Origin: Legionella saoudiensis
Lineage (GTDB): Bacteria > Pseudomonadota > Gammaproteobacteria > Legionellales > Legionellaceae
Assembly (NCBI RefSeq): GCF_001465875.1
Contig: NZ_LN901318.1
Span: 33,174-97,173 of the forward strand
Direction of reading: 5' to 3'
DNA length: 64,000 bases
Positions 41,837 to 51,969 of this stretch are shown here, one piece after another. Every line of letters begins with the position of its first letter. Position 1 is the stretch's first letter. The position numbers and the translations under genes are program-made. Under the pieces are notes generated by a model, which saw only the letters and a program-made list of their open reading frames with translations, was not told where the DNA came from and searched no databases.

Positions 41837-44656
41837 TTATTCCTTAGGATGTAATTGATTTTCTTTGAGCCAGTTTTTAGGATTTAGCGTATTTTTCTTA
41901 GCCTCCTCCCTCCCGCCCATAACTGTGGTTTGTGTTTCATGAGCAATAACCTCATGTTGTTCCGTCATGCGTTGATTACCTTGGTCTATTTGAACCTGTT
42001 TTTGCAACACATTATGACCCACTTGCTGTTGCAATTCGTGAGCTTTTTGAGAATCTACTCCCAGGTCTAAGGTGCTGGCGCTTTGTCCCATTCGGTTACT
42101 GTTCCCATGATATTGAGTTGCCAACTCGTGCTCTTTTCCTTCCAGGCGATTGTTCTCTTTAGCATAATAAGCATGAACCTCATCTTTATGTTGAGCTCCT
42201 CCGAACTCAGAGATTAACGCATCTCGGCGCTGGGCAATAAAATCCTGTCCCAACGTATTTAATTGATGTAAGGACTGGGAATCACCGGGATGGCTAAAGA
42301 GCTCATCTCGTTGAGATTGACCAACACGCTGCTCCACATATTTGGGAAACGCCTGATTTAAATCTGTTGTAATTTGTGAGCCATGGGATTCCACATAACT
42401 TTTAGCTTGGCTAATACGTTGTGATTTGGCCATACTTGCATCGTAGCTATGACTTGCTGTTTGGGCATCCCGTAAATCCGCTCCGAGTTGTGAACTTAAA
42501 CTGGCTGCAGTCGAATGGCTCTCATCAAAATGATGCGTTTGGGCAAAGTTTTTGACATAATTCATCGCATTATTAAAGTCTTGAGCTTGCCGTGCAGAAA
42601 TGGATGCATCCGCTCCACTATGAGAACGTGCACTGTCCGAAGAAGAACCTTCTGCTTTAACATGCGCATCAACACCCGCACTAAAGCCTGTTCCAAATTT
42701 AATCACCTTGCCAGCAAGACTGCTGTCGGATCGAACCCCTGCATGACCACCAATCCCATTAGAAATAAGGCGTGAATATGCTTCTTCGGTACTCACTCCT
42801 GTTCGACTCGCGACATCTTCAGCAATATGCTTCATGGTCGATAAGGCTTTTGAAAATTGGCCTGAATCACTCTGAGAAACCCCATCCCCCAATCGCAAAT
42901 CGTGTCCCGAAAGTTGAGACAGTTGCAATCCACGATGTGCTGCATTAGACAAAGCCGTTTGGTAATGAGCCGATTGATTGCGCGCGGCTTGCGTAGTCTG
43001 TTCATAAGCATCATTCAATGAGGCACTTAAACCATCTGATGAATTAATGGATACCGCATTTCGAGACATGCCCGGACCCATATCAAATACGGTTTCGCCA
43101 CTTCCTGTTACTGTTTTTAATACCCCACTTCCCATTTGCTCTGTACGCATTCCATGTAAATGGGTCCAATTCGAATCATGTTTGTTTGCGGACATATTAT
43201 TCGCATTCGTATTATAAAAACTGGTTTGGCCAATACTAAACGACCCACTGGCTGCTTCACTTGCGGCCGACATACTAGAACCTTGCATATGGCTCATCAT
43301 GGAGGTGGCTAAATTATTAAATGCGCCACTAAAATTGGTGACAAAGCCTAAGGAAATAAAGGGAATCATCATCATGATAAATCCGCAAGTTCCTGCTACA
43401 TCGGCATGTAATTCATCAATTTTATCCAAGTTAACCATGGAAAATTGACCAAACTCACTTGAGGAAGAAGCCCCATACGCAGTCATCCCCACATTTAATA
43501 TGGCGAACATAACCGGCCAAAATTGCAATGAGATAAAAAACTGAAGGTATCCTGACAAAATTTTTATGCCATTGGGCAGACTGGTTAATACGAGAATCAA
43601 TGGAAAGACACCAAAGAGCAACATGGTTAAGCAGGTATGCATAATGGGTAAAATCCATAGGGCTTTATGCTCCATAGCTTGCCAACTCCAACGATGCTGT
43701 ACTTGAGACTTAGAGAATTGCTGATTGACAACACCTGCTGTAGCATCCGTAAATGCTTGATAATTTCCTATTCCATCTCGCATTGCATTGATCATCATAC
43801 TTTGCAAAAAGATATTACTGGAGGTATCGGTTAAGCCTTGGTAATACTCAAAAGAAGACTTTAGATGAGTTTCAAATAAGTTCTGATACGTCGTGTTTTG
43901 AGGTTTTCCAAAAAGACTCACGCCAAAAATTTTATATGCTCTATTAATTTCCTGTTCTAATTTTTTACGCAAACTGTAAGTGCCTTTTTCTGAAGCGGCC
44001 TCTTTACACGTCACCAACTTATCGCCTACTTGAATCATCCTTAATGGGGAGGCTTTAGCTGATATTAAATTCCAAATGTCTTTTGACTCAGACAACTCGC
44101 CTACGCTGTACTTACGATTAATACGAATGTCCCCAACGACACAAACGCGGAAATAATCGTTCATTTCTTCTTTTAACACCGGATCGGTAATGCGAAATGA
44201 GGTGGCAGCCTGTACCAGACGTGAACCAAACAAAGCTCCGGTACGTGTATAAAGTAACTCCTGCGGCATGGGATTACGATTTCCGATTGGAATGCTCATC
44301 AACATGTCATAAGTTTGCGCAAGCCCGTAGCCTACCGTAGTAATTAGAGAGGCGGTTAGGGCAAAAACCACCGGGACATTATCCACTAATTTAACTTTTT
44401 GCGCGGTGATGTCTTCTATTTCTACTGTAGTTTTAGGAAGAATAACCACGTTCGTACAAAGCACATAGGCAACAAACCAACGAGCAAATATCATGGGATC
44501 GCGTGCTTTTAAAAAGCCGGCAGAAACCATAATGATCCCGGCAAGAGCAGTAATCCGCAGTAATCCTTCAAAACTGTCTTGTTTAAGAAACGCCGCCAGT
44601 GCATTGAGGACTAGCTCAAACAACTCGCCACAAGCAAGCACATGAATCGTAACCAT
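41837..44656 (-). CDS. traG: TraG: mating-pair formation and stabilisation protein
   Basis: A 939-residue protein. The N-terminal half has the TraG_N layout, with membrane helices near 30-50, 55-80, 95-115 and a cluster near 330-450 (MLLFGVFPLILVLTSLP). The C-terminal half is periplasmic, long, Ser/His/Gln-rich and helical, as in F TraG, where it recognises the recipient and the cognate TraS. Directly downstream of traH. Confidence 0.93.
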   Translation of the reverse strand: MVTIHVLACGELFELVLNALAAFLKQDSFEGLLRITALAGIIMVSAGFLKARDPMIFARWFVAYVLCTNVVILPKTTVEIEDITAQKVKLVDNVPVVFALTASLITTVGYGLAQTYDMLMSIPIGNRNPMPQELLYTRTGALFGSRLVQAATSFRITDPVLKEEMNDYFRVCVVGDIRINRKYSVGELSESKDIWNLISAKASPLRMIQVGDKLVTCKEAASEKGTYSLRKKLEQEINRAYKIFGVSLFGKPQNTTYQNLFETHLKSSFEYYQGLTDTSSNIFLQSMMINAMRDGIGNYQAFTDATAGVVNQQFSKSQVQHRWSWQAMEHKALWILPIMHTCLTMLLFGVFPLILVLTSLPNGIKILSGYLQFFISLQFWPVMFAILNVGMTAYGASSSSEFGQFSMVNLDKIDELHADVAGTCGFIMMMIPFISLGFVTNFSGAFNNLATSMMSHMQGSSMSAASEAASGSFSIGQTSFYNTNANNMSANKHDSNWTHLHGMRTEQMGSGVLKTVTGSGETVFDMGPGMSRNAVSINSSDGLSASLNDAYEQTTQAARNQSAHYQTALSNAAHRGLQLSQLSGHDLRLGDGVSQSDSGQFSKALSTMKHIAEDVASRTGVSTEEAYSRLISNGIGGHAGVRSDSSLAGKVIKFGTGFSAGVDAHVKAEGSSSDSARSHSGADASISARQAQDFNNAMNYVKNFAQTHHFDESHSTAASLSSQLGADLRDAQTASHSYDASMAKSQRISQAKSYVESHGSQITTDLNQAFPKYVEQRVGQSQRDELFSHPGDSQSLHQLNTLGQDFIAQRRDALISEFGGAQHKDEVHAYYAKENNRLEGKEHELATQYHGNSNRMGQSASTLDLGVDSQKAHELQQQVGHNVLQKQVQIDQGNQRMTEQHEVIAHETQTTVMGGREEAKKNTLNPKNWLKENQLHPKE

Positions 44657-44662
44657 AGTATT

Positions 44663-46024
44663 TTAAGCCCCCACGCTATTCATATTCGATGCAACTTGCT
44701 TTTCAACGCGTGCAACGCGCTCGATTAACGCAAGTTTCTCTTGAAGTTTTTTGCCAATTTGCGGCTCGATTGATGCAACCTTAACTTGTGCCTCACGTAC
44801 TCTTTTTTGAACTTGTTTGATTAAATCCTCATTCAGCTCAGAGCCGGATGTTGCATTATCCACTTCCGTAAGCAACTCGGTTAAATAGTGAGTCAGTAGA
44901 TCTTGAGCAATCAACATTGAATATTCTTCTACATCAACCGCGGCACTCGCATATTGGGTACTTAAAAGAACCTGCAAAAACTTCATTACCGGTAAAGAAA
45001 TCATACTCAAAAAACTTTTATCCTGAGCTTCCGGTGCTTGATCAGACACTAGCTTGTTACGAAGACTGTTGATCATTTCTCGAATTTTATAAGTTAATGT
45101 TGATTTTTCAGGAATGGTTACGTCTGATAATTTGACCGTCATGCATTGACTGGCACTTCCAGAGTCAGTACAACGCCAAATTTTTGCAGTATGAACACCG
45201 GCTTGAGTTCCTATTAACGCATTAATCAAATCTGCATTTCCAGCCAATGAAGGCACATTCGTCACCTTACCTTGCCTATCGATGATGAGCGTCCCTGTTA
45301 AACTCATCACCATTTCTGCAAGTTCTGAATCGGTATTGAGAAATGACTTGGATTGTAAAATGGACCAAACTAAATTTTTGTTAAGTACAACCTGCTTCTT
45401 ACGCTCTTCATCTTTAGATGCTTTATCCATAACCGAATCAAAACCTCTACCCGAACACGCCATTCGCGCTTGAACATAATCACTGTACAACCCTTCTTTG
45501 CCCATAGCCGCTTGGTCTTTACACACCTTTTGTTGGCTTGCCGCTGTTTTGGGCCACATTCCACCCACTAGATTTTCAGCAAGCTGGCAGGAGTTAATGC
45601 TTGAATGATTGGCCATTTGCTCTAACTGTTGTAAAAAGTCTCGAACTTGTTTGAGTTCGGGTACTGTTGAGGCCAACATCACATCCACAGCATAGGCTCC
45701 CGCATTGGTCATCACGGATTTACCCAAATCCACCAACTTTTGACTGCTTAAAAAACTCATGCTGCCGGTAAATAAATCAATCCCCCCACATCCCGCTCGG
45801 TAGCTGGGTAAATCCAACTGAATCAATTGATATTGCCTTATTTGATTGCGAGCATATAAAGAGCCTCCACCAAAAAAACCTGCAGCCTGCGACTCATAAG
45901 CAGCTGGTGAGGTCACGTTGGAGGCATACCCCATCCCATTAAAAAAAGCATCCAAATCAGAGCCAACATTGGCATGAAGTGCGCTTGAACCCATTAACAA
46001 GAAACTGGCCATCAATCGCTTCAT
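44663..46024 (-). CDS. traH: TraH: pilus assembly protein
   Basis: A 453-residue exported protein with signal peptide (MASFLLMGSSALHA) and the family features of F TraH: YESQAAGFFGGGSLYARNQI near 43-62, GCGGIDLFTGSMSFLSS near 78-94 and a coiled-coil C terminus. Needed for F pilus assembly at the outer membrane. Its start overlaps the preceding small gene by ATGA. Confidence 0.95.
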   Translation of the reverse strand: MKRLMASFLLMGSSALHANVGSDLDAFFNGMGYASNVTSPAAYESQAAGFFGGGSLYARNQIRQYQLIQLDLPSYRAGCGGIDLFTGSMSFLSSQKLVDLGKSVMTNAGAYAVDVMLASTVPELKQVRDFLQQLEQMANHSSINSCQLAENLVGGMWPKTAASQQKVCKDQAAMGKEGLYSDYVQARMACSGRGFDSVMDKASKDEERKKQVVLNKNLVWSILQSKSFLNTDSELAEMVMSLTGTLIIDRQGKVTNVPSLAGNADLINALIGTQAGVHTAKIWRCTDSGSASQCMTVKLSDVTIPEKSTLTYKIREMINSLRNKLVSDQAPEAQDKSFLSMISLPVMKFLQVLLSTQYASAAVDVEEYSMLIAQDLLTHYLTELLTEVDNATSGSELNEDLIKQVQKRVREAQVKVASIEPQIGKKLQEKLALIERVARVEKQVASNMNSVGA

Positions 46025-46224
46025 ATTCCCCTCCTCTTCGGCTTAGATTCTGGATGCGAAGAAAGTTCACGTGATTTAGGCCAAGCTTCATCAGCAATTC
46101 GCTCAGCAAACCCATTGCTCGGAACTGCACCTTTAAATTGAATATCATCAAAAAAGTGCTCCCGGCTCCTATCCTCTGGCGGATTAGAGGCCAAGCTTAT
46201 AAGTAATAATAAAAGTGCGCTCAT
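46021..46224 (-). CDS. Small exported protein between trbB and traH
   Basis: A 67-residue frame with an N-terminal hydrophobic segment (ALLLLLISLAS) and a polar tail. It overlaps the trbB stop and the traH start by ATGA at both ends, exactly as expected for a coupled operon member, so I regard it as real. No F-plasmid counterpart is obvious. Confidence 0.6.
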   Translation of the reverse strand: MSALLLLLISLASNPPEDRSREHFFDDIQFKGAVPSNGFAERIADEAWPKSRELSSHPESKPKRRGI

Positions 46225-46730
46225 AAGGCACCGCCTTGATGCTCATGAGCCTTAATTAGAGGTATCAGTTGTTCCATCCTCGTATCAAGCTCCACATAAC
46301 TCATAGCCCCAAATGCCACGGGAAAGAGTTGTTTGGTATCAGGATTTACCATAAAAAGAGCGGGGTAATTAATCGGATTTCCTTGAAATGCCGCATTAAT
46401 CCATTCGGTAGTTGCCGGAATAAATTGGGGAAACTCAGCCAAGGGCTGATTGTCTAATGACAAAGGCAAGATACGCACATGATGTTGGCTTGCCCATTGT
46501 TTTAAAATCGGGGCAAACTGTCTGCAGTGAGGACACTGACTGCCGTAGAATAAGATAAATCCATGGTTTTTATAAAACCCATCTTCTGGTGATTGAATAG
46601 GTTGAATGCCCCGACGTTCAACTTGTGGACGCTCCTTTTCAGAAATTAAATCAGATAACCATGCCGCCTGACTCGAAGCACCCAATGAATAAAACATCAA
46701 TACAATTCCTAACAGTCGAACCGAGCTCAT
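46221..46730 (-). CDS. trbB: TrbB: thioredoxin-fold disulfide isomerase
   Basis: A 169-residue periplasmic protein with signal peptide and the active site GSQCPHCRQF (Cys66, Cys69), followed by NYPALFMVNP with the cis-Pro type loop. F TrbB assists folding of the cysteine-rich Tra proteins such as TraN, TraU and TraH. It overlaps traF and the next small gene. Confidence 0.88.
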   Translation of the reverse strand: MSSVRLLGIVLMFYSLGASSQAAWLSDLISEKERPQVERRGIQPIQSPEDGFYKNHGFILFYGSQCPHCRQFAPILKQWASQHHVRILPLSLDNQPLAEFPQFIPATTEWINAAFQGNPINYPALFMVNPDTKQLFPVAFGAMSYVELDTRMEQLIPLIKAHEHQGGAL

Positions 46731-47488
46731 ACACTACCTCCTTTAAATTGGGTTGCCACCTGTTCAAATCGTTCCATTAATACATCCTGCGTGGTTAATC
46801 CAAAAGCCAGCGGAGCAGTCTTCTTGCTGTTTGGATTAACCAACAAAATAGCAGGGAAATAACGCACCTTCATCTGATTGGCTTGCCCAACATCCACCCG
46901 TGAACCCGGTAGTTCGGGTGCAATCACCCCATCCACACTCACTGGCATCAGCGCTAAATTAAATCGCTTACAAAAATCAGAAATAATGGGAATTTGCTTG
47001 ATGTCGTATGGACTTTTACCGCGATAAAAAAATAACACCCCATGGGTTTGTGCCATTTTAGAAATCAAATGTGTTCGTGCTTTATCACGAAACTCATCCG
47101 TTATTTTGGCTCCAATATTTGAAGTAGGATGGGTTACGGTATAATCGTATTCGGGATAAGCCAGCATCGTTTGTTGAAAGAGTTGTTTAAATCGGGAAGA
47201 TTCTTCCAACCAATAATGCTGTAAGCTTAAAAACACGCGCATATCCTCTACACGTTTTGTATGGCGTGCTTTATGCAAGGCTTCCATGGTGTAGAACCTG
47301 AGTACCGCATCCCGCTGAGTGAAACTAAGCTGGTTAAAGGGAACACCTTTTTTAACTTCTGGGGCTCTTTTTTTCGCTTGGAGCGATTTTTCTTTTTTTA
47401 TGTTGTACCAAAGAAAACCCACAGGCTCCTCTTCAGCAAAACACCAAGAGCTACACACCATTAAGATAATAAATAACATTTTAGTCAT
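46727..47488 (-). CDS. traF: TraF: pilus assembly protein
   Basis: A 253-residue periplasmic thioredoxin-like protein. The start is ATG 47488 (MTKMLFIILMVCSSWCFAEE), giving a proper signal peptide and an 8-base overlap with traN. The position of the thioredoxin CxxC reads FFYRGKSPYD without Cys, as in F-type TraF proteins, which lack the redox site. The end has VRYFPAILLVNPNSKKT. Confidence 0.9.
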   Translation of the reverse strand: MTKMLFIILMVCSSWCFAEEEPVGFLWYNIKKEKSLQAKKRAPEVKKGVPFNQLSFTQRDAVLRFYTMEALHKARHTKRVEDMRVFLSLQHYWLEESSRFKQLFQQTMLAYPEYDYTVTHPTSNIGAKITDEFRDKARTHLISKMAQTHGVLFFYRGKSPYDIKQIPIISDFCKRFNLALMPVSVDGVIAPELPGSRVDVGQANQMKVRYFPAILLVNPNSKKTAPLAFGLTTQDVLMERFEQVATQFKGGSV

Positions 47489-49163
47489 GAGCCTTCCCCT
47501 GTGCACTCAAGTGTTGAATGCGAGACTGATTCACCTGGCTAATTTGCCCATTATTCGGAGGAGTCATTCGGTCGACAAATTCTTTTTCAATGAGCGACAT
47601 ATCCAGTGCAGAAAAATTAATGCGTTCTAATTCTTCAGGAGATACCCCCCGACAATTCGCCTCATTGTCGTCATCTTTGGCCCGGCCAAAACTGATTCCC
47701 AACTGGCTGTAACGTCCTTGAATTTGAATAATGGCCGCAAGAGCATTCGGAAAAACACACCATGATTCTTTCGTCTCCACACATCCCATCATTCGCTGAG
47801 CACAATACTCACCCACCTTAAATGCACGTCCTTCCTCTTTGGCTTTAGCAAGACGTTTTTCATCATCACTGCAATGCGTCATCTGATAACTGCTGCCGCA
47901 ACAATTACGCATGTTTGCAAATACCTTTCTACAGGTTGAGTTATGTCCTTTAAATATTGCAGTAACACCGCTATGAATTTGATTGGCGGCTACATCGCCT
48001 GCAGCACCAAATAAAACACCTAGACGAGAAATTCCCTCTCCGGCATCGGTGCTTTCTTCTATTTGTGACTCATCACACTGGCCATCGGCACAGCCCACCG
48101 TTCCTGGACAAACCGTTTTTTCAGGAAGGCATTGTTGTTCCATGCACCGAAAGGTTTGCTCATATTGGGTACATTGATTCTGTTGGTGTGCACTACATTG
48201 CGAACCCACTTGAGAACATCCTTGATTCATCAAACCCGTACATCCACTCCTGGTGATGTACATGCATTGGTAGTTATATTCTTGCTTCCAGCAGGGACGT
48301 GTGACGAGAACCCCATTAATCCAGCGTGCTTGGTTTGCATCCAAACATTTATTGGCTTCTTTAATGAAGCACTGCCCTTGGTTAGTTTGAGTTTGGACTC
48401 TATCGCAATCGCGATGCATCCACTCGTCATCTGTAATTTTTTGCGTGAGCGTAATGGTTAATTTGAGTTCACGCTCCCAATGAGAACGTTTTATTTTGAA
48501 CGTGGGATCTGTACAGGTAGGGGTTTTTGTAATGTTTCTCGTTCTGTTGTTTGTAGTAACAGAAATATCCACCCCTTCACATCGTTCTAAAAACTTAATT
48601 AAATGCGCGTCAGAACAACGCCATTCCCCCTTAGCACAGCGACTTAGATCAACTGTAGTTTCTAAACCAAAAGGAGATACTTTGATTGTTCGGGTCACTG
48701 TTTGGCTAATCGGTTGGACTGAAACCTTCAATTCTTCTGCACAGGTTAACCCCTTATAGGCAATTGATTCGAAACACGTATGATCCGAGCGTTTTTCAGT
48801 ACACTCCGCCTTTTGGGTATAACATGCGCCATTAAGTACCTCTTGGGGATTATCTAATAGCTGTTCCGCATAACGAACTTCAGGACTATTGGCCGATAAT
48901 CGAGACGCATGCCTTCCTGCATTACGATAAATATCCTGACCGGTAGCATTCGAACTTAATGCATTAATCCCTGAACGTTTTAATTCCTTGGCCTTTAATG
49001 TTTGTTCTTTAGGACTCTCAGTAAAACCGGGTAAAATCGCTGAAGGATTTAATCCTTTCAGTGCATTCATAGCACGCTCGCGAGCCGTTAGCGCATCATT
49101 TTTATTTGCAGCCAAAGCACAACCACTCAACAACCCAATTAAAAGAAATCGTTTAGCGTTCAT
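47481..49163 (-). CDS. traN: TraN: outer-membrane mating-pair stabilisation protein
   Basis: A 560-residue cysteine-rich protein with an N-terminal lipobox-like LLSGCALA. Dozens of Cys follow, with TraN-family segments such as GACYTQKAECTEKRSDHTC, WKQEYNYQC and CVFPNALAAIIQIQGR near the C terminus. In F it stabilises mating pairs by contacting a recipient outer-membrane protein. The extracellular loop region near 250-350 has no clear match, so the receptor is unknown. ATG 49163 is preferred to a GTG three bases upstream. Confidence 0.93.
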   Translation of the reverse strand: MNAKRFLLIGLLSGCALAANKNDALTARERAMNALKGLNPSAILPGFTESPKEQTLKAKELKRSGINALSSNATGQDIYRNAGRHASRLSANSPEVRYAEQLLDNPQEVLNGACYTQKAECTEKRSDHTCFESIAYKGLTCAEELKVSVQPISQTVTRTIKVSPFGLETTVDLSRCAKGEWRCSDAHLIKFLERCEGVDISVTTNNRTRNITKTPTCTDPTFKIKRSHWERELKLTITLTQKITDDEWMHRDCDRVQTQTNQGQCFIKEANKCLDANQARWINGVLVTRPCWKQEYNYQCMYITRSGCTGLMNQGCSQVGSQCSAHQQNQCTQYEQTFRCMEQQCLPEKTVCPGTVGCADGQCDESQIEESTDAGEGISRLGVLFGAAGDVAANQIHSGVTAIFKGHNSTCRKVFANMRNCCGSSYQMTHCSDDEKRLAKAKEEGRAFKVGEYCAQRMMGCVETKESWCVFPNALAAIIQIQGRYSQLGISFGRAKDDDNEANCRGVSPEELERINFSALDMSLIEKEFVDRMTPPNNGQISQVNQSRIQHLSAQGKAHD

Positions 49164-49572
49164 CACGACCTCGTAATTGTTTTAAGCTCAAGCCACTCAC
49201 GCCTTGCAGTGCAATTCGCTCCAATCCCTTGGCTAAGGACAAATTCCCATAAATCACATCGAATTTTTTCCCATTATCAACGACTAACGCGGGCACTGAC
49301 GTGATGGAATAACGTTCAAATGCCGTGGGATCGATTTGCAAATTAAGGTTAGGGACACGTTGAGTTAAGCTCATAATTTTACGAACCGTTTTCTCCATAG
49401 AATCCTGATGTAATCCATTTAAGTAGACCGGTATATTTAACTGCACACTCTCTTGTAGTGTTTCAATTAATAATTGCTTGGGCATCGAAAAGCTCACATA
49501 CACTGAAAAGGTATGTGCCAAGCAGGTTACGGACACAATAAACTGCATAAATAAACCGATGATTAGGCGCAT
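49153..49572 (-). CDS. trbC: TrbC: pilus assembly protein
   Basis: A 139-residue exported protein with signal peptide. The pattern VYVSFSMPKQLLIETLQES, then IPVYLNGL and FERYSITSVPALVVDNGKKF, is the F-type TrbC family (often fused with TraW elsewhere; separate here). It overlaps the traN start and the upstream membrane-protein gene. Confidence 0.9.
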   Translation of the reverse strand: MRLIIGLFMQFIVSVTCLAHTFSVYVSFSMPKQLLIETLQESVQLNIPVYLNGLHQDSMEKTVRKIMSLTQRVPNLNLQIDPTAFERYSITSVPALVVDNGKKFDVIYGNLSLAKGLERIALQGVSGLSLKQLRGRDER

Positions 49573-50015
49573 GCTGTTATCTCCTCATAATCCAGTCCGC
49601 AGTAACGATTCCAAGCTAAGAAAACGCCAATCACGGCAATGATCAAACACAAGGAGCTATTGGGAACAATTTTATGGGCGGCTGATCCGTAACGTAAAAT
49701 TAAGTCTGGAAAAACAAATAGGCAAAAATTCAGCGTGGAATAACGAATCACATGCAATAAATCATGGTAACAACGCCATTCCCAATAATATTTGACCGCA
49801 TAGAACGTTCGAAATAACGAAGAGCCAAACAAGAAGAGCCCGGAACACCAACATAAAAATAAAAAAAACTGGATCAATTTGCTAGGCTCACAAAGGGCTG
49901 CAACATCGTCTGACGTTATTATTGAGAGGATACTACCCGTGTGAACACAGATTAATACGAAATAGCATCCTAATAATCCAATCAAAACCGAATTTCTTAA
50001 TAACTTAAGATTCAT
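49563..50015 (-). CDS. Membrane protein between traU and trbC
   Basis: A 150-residue protein with four hydrophobic stretches (VLIGLLGCYFVLICVHTG; FFLFLCWCSGLFLFGSS; FCLFVFPDLILR; SLCLIIAVIGVFLAW) and several Cys. It overlaps trbC by 10 bases, so it belongs to the operon. It has no F counterpart that I recognise. Confidence 0.6.
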   Translation of the reverse strand: MNLKLLRNSVLIGLLGCYFVLICVHTGSILSIITSDDVAALCEPSKLIQFFLFLCWCSGLFLFGSSLFRTFYAVKYYWEWRCYHDLLHVIRYSTLNFCLFVFPDLILRYGSAAHKIVPNSSLCLIIAVIGVFLAWNRYCGLDYEEITACA

Positions 50016-50028
50016 TTCTCACTCCATT

Positions 50029-51012
50029 TTATAAAAAGGTGCAATTACGCTTTCGCCAAACTAAAAACCCATATTGAGACGGTTTATCCGCTCTGATTTT
50101 CCCCGCCTCCCAAGCAAGAGTGCTGTACCCAGTTGGGTAACAATGTGTTCCATCAGCGACTTGATTAACCAACTCATAGCGGTATCGTGATTTTGGGGTC
50201 ACTGGGTAATATTGCTCTTTACAAATGGCCCCTGACTCAGGACTGGAATCTGAAAGAAGAAACTCACGATGCATCTTATAATTCATACGCTCAGTCAGTA
50301 ATAATGCGGTTTGTACAGGGGATACTGGCGCATTCACATGGCCAGTTAATGGGTAATGAGTTCCTTGGCTTCCAGCACACCAAAACAGTTTATCCATTGG
50401 CATTTTGCGCACCGTAGAGGATAAACTGTCTGCCGCACAGGATGCTTGCGTCATGGGATTACCGAACAAAATGGATTCAGGACTTAGTACAAAACTCATT
50501 TCTGAGTCCATCCATGTGGGATCAAGTTCGGTTAAATACGCGATGTCAAAACCTCCTCCTTGCAAACACCCCACAGAGGTAATTAAATTAAGCCAATAAA
50601 TTAAGGGATACTTGTACCAATGCACATGAAAAAACGCATGTTGCTGCCCCATTCCGACAACATGCCTGCCCCCTTGAGCCGACTTAAGACCGATATTGAG
50701 CTTGGTTCCTCCTAAATTAACCAAGCAATAAGGCGTATCCGTAACATCCGTTAATGCCATGGGCTCCCAATACCCAATATTTAGCCCTACCCTCATCCCG
50801 ATGTTCGTTGGGCACATGCCTACAGGTAATTTGGCATTGTCAGTATCTTCTAAAGAGGAGTGAACAATTTTGGTATTGCCAATCGAAAGCGGAAACAAAC
50901 AGCGCCAACACACATCTTTAATGGGATTTACAAAATGTCCCTTACATGGAGCACTGGATATTTGGAAAGAGAACAACATCCCCAAAACAATCAAAACACC
51001 CTTAATTCTCAT
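50029..51012 (-). CDS. traU: TraU: conjugation protein
   Basis: A 327-residue exported protein. Family features: CKGHFVNPIKDVCWRCLFPL near the mature N terminus, GYWEPMALTDVTDTPYCLVN in the middle, and CYPTGYSTLAWEAGK near the end. The start is ATG 51012, giving a regular signal peptide and an 11-base overlap with traW. In F it is needed for DNA transfer more than for pilus assembly. Confidence 0.95.
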   Translation of the reverse strand: MRIKGVLIVLGMLFSFQISSAPCKGHFVNPIKDVCWRCLFPLSIGNTKIVHSSLEDTDNAKLPVGMCPTNIGMRVGLNIGYWEPMALTDVTDTPYCLVNLGGTKLNIGLKSAQGGRHVVGMGQQHAFFHVHWYKYPLIYWLNLITSVGCLQGGGFDIAYLTELDPTWMDSEMSFVLSPESILFGNPMTQASCAADSLSSTVRKMPMDKLFWCAGSQGTHYPLTGHVNAPVSPVQTALLLTERMNYKMHREFLLSDSSPESGAICKEQYYPVTPKSRYRYELVNQVADGTHCYPTGYSTLAWEAGKIRADKPSQYGFLVWRKRNCTFL

Positions 51013-51637
51013 CACCGCTCTCCTTGATTGCGACCTCATTAATAACCAAATGATGATTCAATCGGCTCACTCGCGCGGGAACACCAGCAATATGTAACTT
51101 TCGAGTGATGCGGCCCTCTTGATCAAAAAAAATCGGCGCATTTAACGTTCTTTCGGCCTGTGAAATGGCCCCACCCGTGAGAATGAATTTGGCGTTAATA
51201 CACCCTAATGCTTTTTTCTTGGCCCAACGAATTTGAGCCTCATCATCTGCATTAAAAAATAACCAACACGGTTGATAGGAGGGAAGCTTCTCTAATGCAT
51301 TGATTCGCGTCCCTTTGGAATACAGCATCCTTCCAGTACTGTCTTTAATATCCTGTGTTAGTGTCAGCTCAGGTGTGTACTCATGACGACGTGAATACCT
51401 CACACGGGTTAAACTCAATGGCTTGGGACGATTTGCATGTTCTGCAGCCGTTTGTAGCCATTGTTGATTGAGTTTCTCAATTGCTCCTTGAGTGCTTAAC
51501 TGAGTTAAGCGTTCATAAATGAGTTTAAGGAAACTCTTCTCTTTGATTGGAAATACCGCACCCGCAACACCTAATGAGTGCGCATTGAGTGCAGAACACT
51601 CAAGAAAGAGAAGCCCTACTAAAAGAATCCGTCTCAC
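51002..51637 (-). CDS. traW: TraW: pilus assembly protein
   Basis: A 211-residue periplasmic protein with signal peptide. It has LGVAGAVFPIKEKSFLKLI near the N terminus and PSYQPCWLFFNADDEAQIRW in the centre, both typical of TraW, and PARVSRLNHHLVINE at the end. Overlaps trbI and traU. Confidence 0.94.
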   Translation of the reverse strand: MRRILLVGLLFLECSALNAHSLGVAGAVFPIKEKSFLKLIYERLTQLSTQGAIEKLNQQWLQTAAEHANRPKPLSLTRVRYSRRHEYTPELTLTQDIKDSTGRMLYSKGTRINALEKLPSYQPCWLFFNADDEAQIRWAKKKALGCINAKFILTGGAISQAERTLNAPIFFDQEGRITRKLHIAGVPARVSRLNHHLVINEVAIKESGDEN

Positions 51638-51969
51638 ACCGAGCTCCTCATCGCCGTGCTCAACATCAGCATGAGTTCAGAAGTCACATCCACACCACCA
51701 CCTAAAACACGGTGCTTTTCAATCACAAGAACATGATGTTTGGTTGCGTACTCATTAATGACTTTGGGTAATATCCTTTTCAATTTTTTAGATGCATTAG
51801 CGATTTGTGCCTCGGTGGCCTGATGCAATGCCAATTGACGAATTAGTTGAGCCTGGACTTGGTCCGTATCAAAAAGTACCACTTGGGGTCTACTGTTCCA
51901 TACCCCTCCAACGCCTAGAGCCAGGGCAAACAACCCCATGCCTAAACCATACTTCCATGTTATGCGCAT
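51634..51969 (-). CDS. trbI: TrbI: F-type inner-membrane protein
   Basis: A 111-residue protein with one N-terminal membrane helix and a helical periplasmic part ending in GGGVDVTSELMLML, as in F-type TrbI (pilus outgrowth/retraction). It lies between traC and traW, the normal place, with overlaps on both sides. Confidence 0.85.
   Translation of the reverse strand: MRITWKYGLGMGLFALALGVGGVWNSRPQVVLFDTDQVQAQLIRQLALHQATEAQIANASKKLKRILPKVINEYATKHHVLVIEKHRVLGGGVDVTSELMLMLSTAMRSSV

Noticed and set aside
46269..46457. Plus-strand frames within the tra operon
   Set aside because: They are antisense to clear Tra coding sequence with known motifs.
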